Part shown: piece after piece, positions 44,240 through 56,200 of the stretch
How the letters are laid out: each line of letters starts with the position of its first letter
Numbering within the stretch: the first letter of the stretch is position 1
Origin: Euglena gracilis
Lineage: Eukaryota; Euglenida; Euglenophyceae; Euglenales
Assembly: GCA_039621445.1 (NCBI GenBank)
Contig: CP154954.1
Span: 11,588,716 to 11,652,715 of the forward strand
Length of the DNA stretch: 64,000 nt
Direction: 5' to 3'
The notes under the pieces: generated by a model
The model's input: the letters and a program-made list of their open reading frames with translations, nothing else
The model's database searches: none
What the model was told of the DNA's origin: nothing
Position numbers and translations under genes: made by a program

Positions 44240-47200
44240 GGGGGCAGGCAGCCAGGCAACATGGAAGAACAATTGTGTGCATGGCAAGTCTGGAAGCCCG
44301 GTGTCTGATACTCCCGCACATATTGTTATTGTTGTTATATTGTTATTATTGTAAAGGTATGCGGAAGGCACACATATGCACATTGCCACAATTATATCCT
44401 GTGTTTTTTTACCAGAATTTTTAGGCACCCGTTTTGTTGGAATTATTGGGCCATTGGCTCGTCAGGAGGACGCTGTCCACGACATAAGAAAGGAGCGTGG
44501 TGCCCTCGCCCCCAAAACCACGGAGCAGCCTGGGCGGCGAAATCCCCACTCGACCCCAAGGAGGTCGGGTGGCCAGTGGGGGCCACAGTGGGCCGGTGCC
44601 TGCCATGCCGGCCGGCCGGCGGTGGGGCCTCTTCGAAGATGGAAGCGCTTTGAGGGAGCCCCACGCGATGATTTCCCCGGAACATGAGTTCGGATTTCGG
44701 TGTGCGGCGGGCGTGGGAGGTGGCGTGTTGATGCGGGTGTGTTGGTTTGCTTCATCGGCGAGCGGTCCTTTTTGGTTTTGGTCCGGCGGGGTTTACCCAA
44801 GCTATATTCCCGTTTGAAAAATGCACAATTTGGGGTCGTTGTCGCCGAGGGGGGATTTTTAACCCAACCCAACCAAATGTGGGCCGGCCATTTCCTCGCC
44901 CTCATTTTCTAGCAGGCTCCGGGCCGGGGATGTGCTATAGCCTGAACCCGACCATCCCCAGGGGATTGAAATTGCCCTACCCAGGGGGGGGGAGAACTTC
45001 CTTAAAAAGAAGAAACCATGATGGGGGCAAACCACACTTCAGAAGGACAAACCAGAATACCTCGAATAAGACCTTTTTTTAACATCAATGTTCAACCTTT
45101 AATTCGTTTTATTTTATTTTTTTGGCCCCTAATAAATGCTTGGTGTGCACTTTTTAGGAACGAAAATTCGGCCCCTCGGGGGCGTGCCTTCATTAAGACG
45201 GTAACACAAACTGCCTAAAATGGCTTAAGTTGGTCCAAAGATGGGCCGGATTGCCCAAAATCAGACAAAACTTAGGGAGGAAATTCGAAATTTTTGATGG
45301 GGATGCAAATATATTAGGGGGGTTTGCACAATTAGGGCGGAAGCACACTTATTGCGGGCGGGGTTTAAAAATCAATCAATACCTTCCTGGCCGACCCTCA
45401 ATTTCCTCTTCGGCTCCTTGAAACTGGGTGCGCACTTAATAGGGATGTTCTTTTAACGAAATCAGAGAAGTCCTCATTACTTGCCTGCCACCCACCGCAA
45501 CACTCCACCCAACAAATTCCCCCCACCCAATAGTCGCCCACCCGTCCGACGGGCGGGTCCTCAAAAGACCAAAAAAAAAAACCCATGACAAGAAAAAACA
45601 TGACTCTGGCAACAAAGGCAAGCCCCAGCCGTCGCGGTGGAGCCGGTGCGCTCCGACAACGCCGCCTCGCGGTCGTCCAGGCGGTCGACACGCAGCGGGG
45701 GGAACTGCCGCTTGGCCAACGGGCCGCCCGCAGGCCCCTCCCCCCCCCCCCTCTGCAGGAGGGCTGGGGTGGGTGGGTTCGGACGTAGTGCGTGATCACG
45801 GGGCACAGTTTGGTGGAAGCAAGCACCTATGATGGATTCCGAATTTTAGTCCGCGGTCGGCTGCGGTCGGCTGCGGTCGGCCGCGGTCGGCCGCGGTCGG
45901 CCGCGGTCGGCATGAATTTACATGGCAGCCCACTCTTGTATTTAGACCACGGTGAGCCCCTCATATGGTACCACAAGAAAACAGCAGCGACAGTGGCAAC
46001 CAAAGAATCGGTGGCGTCCCACCACTGGTCAGGCGCTAATGGCATAAAGCCGCCGATTCACATACACAAAGAGGAGGGCATCAAGGGTGCCATTGGTCAT
46101 ATTGAGACGGTCGTCTGTTTGGATAACATATCCTGGTACTTTGCAACAAACCATTGGAACCGTTGAAGGCAAAGCAGCCTCCCATCCTTTGTCAAACCAG
46201 TCCTTTCTGGCAGACTTGCACCAGGACAACCCTTTAAGAGGACCACATTAGCCAGGAAATCTAAAAAATCCGGGGTAAGAATATGAGTAATTTTATCCTC
46301 AACAAAGAAATTGACATCAATTCGGAAAAAGTTGCGCGGTCGGCGGCGGTCGGCTGCGGCCGGCTGCGGTCGGCATAGGTGCTTGGTTGGAAGATCGAAT
46401 AGACGGTCTGTGGGTTGGGTTGGGTTGGGTTGGGTTGGGTTGGGGAGGGTTGGGTCGGACCACCCCCGAGCATTGATGTGCTTAGTGTGTAGCGCAACGC
46501 AACGTCACTGGGATTGCTTATTGTCACATCAATGAGATAAAGTATTGTTTTGGGCATACAAATGGGGGCAGGAAAAATGCTGCTTCACAAATGATACACA
46601 AAATTGTTGACCGTGAGACACGAGGGCAAAATGATACCTTTTAAATGAAAACGCGGAATGATCTATTGGGACTGTGGCCATGGCCTTCGCCCCAGCTTTG
46701 TCCATCACGCTGGCCTACCCAAAGACAAGACCTGGGGCTTGTTTATTGGGTCCATTGCTGGTAACTACTCTCATTTTGGGAGGCTTTCTTTTTAGTCCCC
46801 GGATTCCAAAAAATCCCAAGAGCCATGCGAAGGTTGGTTGGACCCTCTTGCTGCTGCAACACACGACAGTCGAGGTGATGTGCCCAAGTGTGAACAGACA
46901 GCTCGAACAGCTCCAATGGAAAATGGAAAGAGTTGGCGACCGATCCAGATTGAGAGGGGAGATTCCTGGTCCTCTGGCAGCACTTGGTACAGCCGGAGGG
47001 GTTCCGTTAGGCCCCGGAGGGGTTGCAGCGATGGCAGGCTGCTGTCAGGACCCCCATGGGGAGAAGGCACTGTACAATAATTACCCCCCCAGGGACTGTG
47101 ACCTGCCAGGTCAGCAAATACACAGATAGGAGACAGGGCACTATAATGACAGGTCAGCGAGTACGGAGGTACCTGACAGTTTCCTGGAGGTTTCCTGGGG

Positions 47201-50200
47201 GGGGGGTAAATTCATGTCCGAATGCAGAATAGCAAACGAGCAGACTACCTACCCCCCCCCCCCGGGAAACTGTCACCTGACAGGTTGGCCAGTACCGAGG
47301 ACCCTGACAACTTCCTATACTGACAGGTTGGCCAGTACCGGTTACCCTGACAGTTTCCCAGGCGGGACCCTGACAGGTTCTCGAGCATGACAGTTTCCCA
47401 GGAGGGGTAGGTATGGGGTGCCAGCTTCCAACCGGCTGGGCTTAAAAGCCCACCACCCCACTGGAAACCCCCCCTTTCTCCAACAGCATCCTTTAGCGGC
47501 TGAAGTCACAGTGCACACCACCGCAGAGGCATTTGGGCACACCCTCTGTCCCCGGATAACTCCGCATGCGTGGAGCCATCACGACCGCTTTCCGGGTCAA
47601 ATGTGGCAACCGGGGGGGGGGGCAGCTTCTTCCAGTGGGGGGTTTTTCATCAATGGAGTTCTAAAAGGTCTCGGGGGGAGGTTCGGCAGGTTGGCTACGA
47701 GCTTTAAAGAATGGGCTGGCTGACTGCAGCCCCCTCCCGGGGGTGGGTCCCTTTCGGGTTACGCGGGCGGAGGGGCCCAATTTGGGGGGGCAGCCCGCCT
47801 GGCCCCGAGGTCGGCCCACACCGCCCCAGGACAGTGGCCGCCCAGCGCCTCGAACACCGCCGCCGACACCGCGGTCTGCCCGCCGTGGCACACGGACTCG
47901 ATGCGCGCCGCGGCGTTGACGACCGGGCCGTAGTAGTCGCCGCCATACCACGGCTTATGGCGCATGGGGGGGGGAGGTCACTTCCCACTTTCAAAAAACC
48001 AGTCAGTCCTTTTCAAAAACCAGCCTCCTTCTCCGTCATGTCAGGCACAGGGACCTGGCGGCTCTGCCGGGGAGGTGCCTTTGCCGCTTTCCGCGGGGGG
48101 GGGGGGCACGTTAGGCATCAGCCTGAAGCTGAACTGCACATTTTGGCTCGCGGAGAAGGCATGAGTTTGGTTGCTGAAATGAGATCAAATCACAGTTTTT
48201 CATTTCAAATTTGAATTGTTAAAAATGTGGTGATTCTTCTTCTGCAATTATTCTTCTTTTTTGTTGGGTGACTTGATCAGCCTGAACACCTTTCCTCCCC
48301 CTGCTCCGTGCGGGGGGGGGGGTCGGTCACTCTGGCCACTTGGGGCCGGAATGGCTCGATTTCCGGAGTTTGGGCAAAGGCCAAGGAAATTCTCCAGCAC
48401 CTTCGGCGCTGGGTGGCCACTTTCAGCCATTCCTGGCCAACCCCCCTGGGGGGGGGGGTCCGAAGACAAAAACCCGTCAGTCACTCCAAAAAAACCCAGT
48501 CACTAACCCCCTGGGGTTGGGCGCATCTCAAGCAATGGTGTGTCCATAGCCCCGTGACACCGGGTCCAGCTTGATGTCAGGCCACTCGGGCCCCATCCCA
48601 AACCCACACAGGTGGCAAAGCCGGCAGTCATCGACCGGTGGACAACAAACAGTCTGTGTGGGCCTCCAATGTGGACAGGGTTTGATATAAGGGCGGGTGG
48701 GGGGTCAGACCACCCCCAGTCCAGCAGGGGGGGGGGGACCCTCCTGTACAGTGGCGCAGTCTGGGTGACGAAAACTCAGCACGGTGCACCCAAAAATCCG
48801 CCCCCAAAAAATCGGCCAAAAATTTCATTTTGGGCACTTTTTGGGTAAAATTTGGCAAAAATGTCAAAAATTTTCAGCGCGAAGCACCGGAAGGGGAAAA
48901 AATGACCTTTCGGGGGGGGGGGTCCAGTACACCCGCCCCCTGGCAGGTGTGGGGTGGTCTGGTCCCCCCTCCGGGCCGTGGAGGAGTTAGCCCGTACACC
49001 CTCCTTGTATCGAACCCTGTGGCTCACAAAAATTGCAACGTACTCTTCTGTTTACATGAGTGGTGCGGTACACAAAGCGCAAAAAGGGAGAGCCTCAAGC
49101 AGAGCAGGAGACAAATCACGGAACTGTCTGCCAATAAGATTTTCTGCTTGAATGCAATGTCCAAACTGTTTGTGTTCTGAAAAAAATATTTTATTTCTTG
49201 GCATCTGCAATGCTGGCTAATAGCTGGGTTTCTTGGGGAACCATTAAAAAAAAGTATTAAAAAATACAAATGCATGAATCCATGCACGAATCCATTAATG
49301 CATGAATTATTGCTGTTGGGTTGTAAGTTCCACTTCAGGCAGATAAATGCAACAGCATTTTAGATCATACTCGACATAACCTATCTGCAACATTCCCATT
49401 GGATTAATTCAAGAAAAATAACCCCCCAATATAAAGCCCCCCAGTTTTATATTTGGACGGGACTTCAAGACCCTCAGGGGGGAGGAATTATATTTGGGCG
49501 GTAAAATCAAACTTGTTCGGTGGCCTCTATGACCTTCGGCGGCCTTCAATTGTGGCCAAATACCAATTTTATGCCAAATTTTTGTTGTGTACCTCCTGCT
49601 TTTCCAAAAAATGTGCAATTGTTATCCAAGCATTTCTGGTGAAAAAAAATGTTGTATCAACCCGATTTTTCAACTTTTCATTGAAGGGAACCACCGTATG
49701 GCTCCACATCAGGAGGGGGCTTTACATTGGGGGGGTTTTAATTGAAGTACTGCCATGCTAGGCTGGGTTGCCAATAACCTGAAGTTCGGCAGGCATGGTG
49801 ACAACATGGTGACAACCTTAGGTATAATGGCCTTGGGTTGGGGAAATATATTTGTGGGTGGGTGGGTCATCCACATTGGACTGGAGTCTGAATGGGAATA
49901 TCACCGTTTTGGCACCAAGAAAGAGCCCGGATGCCACATCCATAATGGATACCAGTGCGGACCCTCGACGCCAGGAGGTGGATTTTGTGGGGGGAGGTAC
50001 GAAATGGACAAAACGGGGATGAAAAAAGCCAGAACAGCGCCATTTTAATGAGGACTTTGTTTTCTCCTGCTACTTTGACGGCATCACCTTTCGGTGATTT
50101 GAGGGAAATTTCCCATGTGACTTGCTCCTCCCCTGGGCAATTGTCGAACAAGCAATCTGGCGAGCGCAATGGGGGAGCGACAATTTGGGGGGGGGGGTGA

Positions 50201-53200
50201 CAATTGGAGCAGCACAGAATGGTTTGGAAATGCCCACGGACAGTGATTGCACAGGGGAGACAACTGGAGGGCAAATCTGGCCATCTGGAAAATTCTGTTT
50301 TATGCGGCAATTTAGAGTCCAAGTCAACCAGAATACAAAATATCAAAAAAATGAGAACTAATGAGAAAAAATGAGAATGGGATATAAAAGGGGGTAGCCA
50401 CAAGAGGGGGGACAATCGCCGGCAGGGATGCAGGTACCCAGAGACTGCTCTCCACCTCCCCCCGTCTGACCAAACTGTATTTGTAGTACCTTCACCCCCC
50501 CCAAAACAATCAAATTAATTTTCGGAGGTTTTGATGAGTAAAGAAAATTTAGACAGACTATTCAGCAGGTGAGAACTTGATTCACAAACGGGGTCACAAA
50601 TTCCCAGAAGGAATAAGAGTAGATGTTGACAGAAAAAACAATTCCAGACATACATGGCAGCAGCACTCTACATGGCCCCTTGGGCCATGTAGAGTGATTG
50701 GGGGGGGGGGGGGGCTTCGTATGGAGTGATCCGCACCCGACCTTCTGGATTTTCGGTCTGTTTTGCCCAGGAACCGCGTTGGATCCTGGCAACCAGCGGC
50801 AGATTCGGGAGGGTCGGCACTTATTTTTAGGAGTAGAGTTAGGGTTAACAAACACCAGAGGGGATATAGCAAAGTGTAGGATAGGTGAACGGAAGACTTC
50901 TCTTGGTAACGTTGTTTGTGAAACTGGGTAACCATTGCACATCGGTGCAACAGCCACGCTGCATTAGAATCTTAAAGATTGTATTTCTATTGCGCGGTGG
51001 CGCAATGTACCTCTTAAATTTGCATTCTACATAAGCATGCCATTGCGCAGATGCCCAATGAAAACACATGTTAACATATATTGTTATTATTGTGCAAGTG
51101 CACAATGATCACCCACATGGAGAATTACAAAAAAATGTGTCGATGTGCAATGTTTTTCATTTGTGGGAATTAAAATGATTGTTGCGCCATGGCATCCCCT
51201 CGCCCTGCACGACGGAGTCCCCTCGCTTCATCACCCAGCGCTTTGGGTTCATGCACACTGGGCCTTGGCAGCCCTGTGCCTTCAGACCGTTCCAAGTCGT
51301 TGCTTTCGCCCCCAGGCCCTGGGGGTGGAGGGTCACATTGATTCGAACTGTCCCGAACCTCGGGGCTCTGTGTTCGAACGCAGAACTTTTTTGCAAGATT
51401 GCGCGTCGGCTCAATCTTCCAGTCACTTTCAAAGCTAAGTGCGACTTAGGCAGCCCTGCCAAACGAAGATCCAATGATTTCCCTATCCCCTGTGGGATAT
51501 TTCTTTTTGAAGGAATTGCAACCATATGTGGTGTAAGCAAATGCCAAACTGTGGGAATTTAATGGATCAGGAATGCCTTTGTGAATCAAAAGCATTCTTG
51601 ATCCACCATTTCGAGATTTTTAAAAGGTCGGTGTTTTGCCGAGCAGGATTTTTTTTTAACTCAAAAAAAATCGTGCGCCGAAAATGGACCCGTTTTTGGG
51701 ACCACATCAGGCCGGAAGTTAGGTGCCATTTTTGGAAGATTTTGGAAAAACAAATTTGCCTCAAAAATGCCACTGAGTTACGTCGAAATTCAAAATTAGG
51801 TCAAATTCCACCCAAACTCGCCCGGGATGCAGCCAAAATTCCCAATAACTTTCGAAAATGGGGGCCCAACAGGACGCCGGTCGCAACCCTAACCTTATCC
51901 ACAACCCCGGCTCTCCCGAAAGGTCGGGCGAGGATCACTCCATACGACCCCCCCCCTGATCACAATACATGCCCCCCCCGGGGGTAAATAGAGTGATGCT
52001 GCCATGCACATATCACAAACACATGTTTAAGATATTGACAGAAATAACAATCCCATAAAACATATCACAAACACACACCACACAGAACCCCAAAAACACA
52101 ACATCCCCTGGGGGCGAGCCTTGATGTGGCAACAAAAGACAGCCCTCCCTTCCACAAAAAGCTGGGGCAGCTCCCAACTATATGGCCCGGGAGGGGGGGC
52201 ATATAGTTGGGACAGGGGGGTCCAATTTTTTTTGTGTTAGCGATGGAGTAGGGTTAGGGTTACGAAATCGGCCTAACTTTAAGCTTGTACACCTAACACA
52301 ACCTATAAGTTAGGCCAAAGGTGTCGCCGGGCATAATCTGTTTGACATGATTTTTGGCCTGGGAATTTGTCCAGGAGATCATCTACAATCTAACTTTGGC
52401 AGCTCCCAACTATATGCCCCCCGGGGGGGGGCAAATAGTTGGGAGAGGAGGGTCCAGAATTTTTTTGCGTTATCGATGGAATAGGGTTAGGGTTCGGAGT
52501 TAGGGTTAGGGTTCATCCAAAGCCCATGAATTCAAAAAAATGGTACAATTTATATGAGAAAATTCATCCAATTTCATTTATTTCCAATTTGTTCCAGAAA
52601 TTTAATCTTTCTAGAAAAACAAAAATCAAATGTAAGCCCTCGGGTCCTGCAAACCAGCCTAAACAAAAAACCGTGCAGGTTGCATGGGGGGGGTCAAAAC
52701 ACCCCCGGCACAGCCCATTCCAGCAGCCCGGGGCCTCCGCCTCCGGGGTCGTCAGCTCAGTGTACGCCCGGTCAATGGCGTCGGTGCCCCAGTTGTGCCG
52801 CACGAACTCTGCCTGCAGCGCCAGGGCGAAGCGCACGGCCTGGGAGGGGCTCGGGGTGGCGCACATGAAGCTGTCCCCGATTGTCCGCGCCAGGCGGGTG
52901 GCAGCGGGGACCAGTGCCATGGGATAACTAACCTGATGACTTTACCCCCCCCCCACTTCGAGAAGCTGGCTTCCGGTGTTGCACGGTGGGGTAGGTGGGA
53001 TTCCACCGATAAGATGGTTGGCCCTGAGAGAGCACCTGCCGTCCAACTGGTTTTTTTCCTATCACAAATGATACATTTATACTACATAAAAATACTAAAC
53101 TTGAAATATATATGTCATATATCATATATATCATCAATAATATCATTCTCCAGTCCTGAAGAAGTCCCCCAGCCCAACCCTCTCTGGGGGGGGAGCAGGC

Positions 53201-56200
53201 TTCGCTAATTGATGCTTTGGGCTTCGGACCGTGGGGGTTGTCCAGAACGACAGTGGCTTGAAAGGCCCTTGGGGGTAGACCCTCGCGAGGGGGCCTGGTG
53301 ATTTCTGCTGAGACTAACCCAGGCGGCACTGCTGAATCTTTTTGACAACAAGACAACTGCCGCAGGCAAAAAAAATTGTGAGAAAATCAGGCGATTGAAC
53401 CAAATTACATCCACCCCGCAAATCAATTTTGTGACTCGGGGCTCAGGCCAAACGCAACTTTGCAACAAACCAGCCTGCTCTTCACTTCGTAGCACTCGTA
53501 CATCGCAATGAGCCTCATACAGGGTAGCAACGGAAAGCCCGTGGGTAAATGGATTTCTTATGTCATAAAAACCAGGAAGGTAACACCCAAGGAAATTGTC
53601 ACAAACACAAACCTGCGAATATATACACCCAGGCAAGCCTGTGGTGGGCATAGCCAGCATGAGGGAAAACTTCCGGGGGGGGGGACGGGGGGACCAGGGG
53701 GTCAAAAATTGTAGTGCAAAAAAAATTTGCACAAAATTGCACAAAATCGCACAAAATCACACAAAATTGCACGTACTTGGAGATTGGTCCTTTGACATTA
53801 CTGTGTCGATATGTTTGTACGCTCTCTTGGTAGACAAACAAAAAAGTCGCGCAATTTCTTGGCGTCTTTATCATACATCTCTTTAAGGACCCCGGGGGGG
53901 GGGGTGCTGGGCTCGGGCTAGAAATTTGGGCTGGCTAGAAATTTGGGCTAGCCCGCCCCCCCCCCCCCGGGGGGGGGGGGGGGGGGGTTGGGCCCCGGCT
54001 GGACCCGAACCGGGGCGAGCTGGACTGAAATCGGAAAAACGCCCAAAAATGACCTGCAGAACACAGTTTTGAAAAAATGATGCATCTGAAACCCCCCCCA
54101 AAATGCCCCAAACGCCCCCCAAACCCCATTTTTGGCCACTTTTGATCACAGTTTTTGAAAAAATTTCGGCACTTCGCGCCGAAAAATTTTGGGCTGGACC
54201 CCCCCAAAAAGGGGCTGGCTAGCTGGGCTAGCAGCACCCCCCCCCCGGGGGGGGGTGCTGCTGCGGCTGGGCTGGGCCCAAATCGGGGCTGGCTGCAGCC
54301 GCCGCCCCCCGGGGGGGTTCGCAAAACCTTAGAGAGATGTATGGTCTTTATACTTCGATAGAATTTCTTCTGCTCGTGGGGAAAAAGCAGCATTCTCCTT
54401 TGCAAGTTGGAAAAAATACTCCTGGACATCCATCACCAGATCAAAAACAAATGGGGTCAGTCCTAATGGAGCAAGCTCGAACTTCTGGTCTTGTTTTAGC
54501 TTGAACGAAGAACTTTGAAGAATATTGAGGGTCTTGCAAATGCCTGGGTATGGTCCGAAATGAAAGCGAAACGGGCAGCTGCTGTACAAAATTCAAAATC
54601 CATCAACGGAAATGCTCGACTTCACTTCTGCTCGAGAAATAGTTCACTCCCTGCCGGCGCAATACCTTTTCTCACAGGTTGAGAAAGCATCAAAGACACC
54701 TGGACAGGGACTCATAGGGTTTGCACACTGAGTAAACCAACAATAAACAGCCTTTGAACTGAAATTTTCACTACACACATCAGTTTCCCAGCAAAAAAAA
54801 AAAAAACGGTGAGTTCTCAATTGCATCAAAAACTGACATATTCCAAAAAAATATCCTGGGCCATGTGCAATTAATTGCACAAAATTGCAAAAATGCACAT
54901 TTCAGGAAAATCGAAAATTGCACAAAATTGCAAAAATTGCAATTTTCTCCCCCCCCCCTGCGGGGGGACCTAAGGTCCAGGGCCCTGGGCCCCCAGGGTA
55001 AATCAAATAGCAAATAGATACACAAGTTGGCCGAAGACCCTGACAATTTCTTGTGATGGAAAAAAGTTGGGCAGTCCTGGGCACCAGGCTTCCTTTAAAC
55101 AACCCAGGAAGAGGGGGTGCCTTGTGCTGAGTGCAGGCTTCCCCACCTGGGAAAAAAAAAAGGGTCCTGGTGTTGGCCAGCTGGGTTGTAGATGGGGCGC
55201 CTGCTCATAGCAGGCACACCCCCTGGGAGGGAGTCGGCTTTGGGTCCCGGTGACTGTCGATCAAGCACCTCTTGTCAACCATGCCCTTGGGCTAGCATCG
55301 TCCGGCATCACCCGGCATCGCCCAGCATCGCCTTTGAAGCCCTCGGTGGTGTACCTCCTGTACCTGCATCCACTCAGATACCTGGATCATAACATCTGCA
55401 TCTACTTCATCCAATTCTGTCCACCTTTGTTCATTTACCCACTTGTGCTACTTTTGGCCACTGTTGGCCACTTTTGGCCACTTTTGCCTGCTTTACCCAA
55501 ATTGGCCCACCTTTGGCCGCTTTTGGCTTGCATCGACTATTGGATAAGCTTCTTGATTACTTCTGAAACGTTTTCTGGCCACTTTTGGTTGATTTTGGTC
55601 CCTTCAACACCACTTTGGTCGGCCAAGGCCAATTGTAGACCATTGGCCCCAAGCAACTCCCTTGATTCCTTGTTATATTTGGCCAGTCCAATATCAGCAT
55701 CCACCAAATCTAATCCTGCATGCGCATCCACCGCATCTTGTCCAGCATCTGCATCCACTTTATCTTTGTCCACTGCATCTTGTCTTATCTGCACCTTGTC
55801 CAGTATCTGCATCCACTGCATCTTGTCCAGTGTCTGCAGCTTGTCTGGTATCTGCATCCACTTCATCTGCGTCCAGAGAGTCTTGTCCAGTATCTGCATT
55901 TGTCCAGTATCTGTGTCCACTGCATCTTGTCCAGTATCTGCGTCTTGTCAAATATCTGCATCTTGTCCAATATCTGCATCCATTGCATCTTGTCCGGTAT
56001 CCTGCATCTTGCCCAATAAAACACCAAAAATAGCCCAAAAATGTCCAACAATGCCCACAAAAGAGTGTGAAAAATGACCCAAAATCACCAAAACAGCATA
56101 AAACGGCAAAAAATGCCATAAACGTGCACATATTGATCCGAATTAGCCAATATTTGCCCAAATAATCATGAAATGGCCCCCAAATTAGCAAAATATTATT

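Larger units (their letters stand above)
47960..49920 (-). other. Cyclase intron (2.0 kb, nonconventional)
   Basis: Begins TCTTGGTGCC and ends CATGCGC. It contains the MITE-like element at 48.68 kb and the tatatttggg-type repeat at 49.42 kb. 47.96-48.6 kb is G-run rich without a recognisable gene. Confidence 0.5.
49966..52710 (-). other. Cyclase intron (2.7 kb, nonconventional)
   Basis: Begins TGCCGGGGGTG and ends CTGGCGTCG. 51.19-51.44 kb is a non-repetitive stretch open in several frames but without a domain. It also holds three short hairpins associated with telomere-like TTAGGG runs (50.66, 52.17, 52.40 kb). Confidence 0.55.

Noticed and set aside
46674-47129. Plus-strand 151-residue frame starting MAMAFAPALSI
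   Set aside because: It lies antisense over a firm cyclase exon (46,972-47,029), has no family match, and its AT-richer half has no codon bias.
51190-51440. Coding exon of the cyclase
   Set aside because: Open in several frames but no conserved cyclase motif. The required strand RVRTGIHYG was found instead at 49.92-49.97 kb, and WNGL joins to it directly.
52250-52520. True telomere
   Set aside because: Only a few TTAGGG units, internal, and attached to a dispersed hairpin family; interstitial telomere-like sequence at most.
55250-56077. 275-residue frame with Ser/Ile/Cys repeats
   Set aside because: A minisatellite of 21-30 bp inside a cyclase intron; both strands are open equally.
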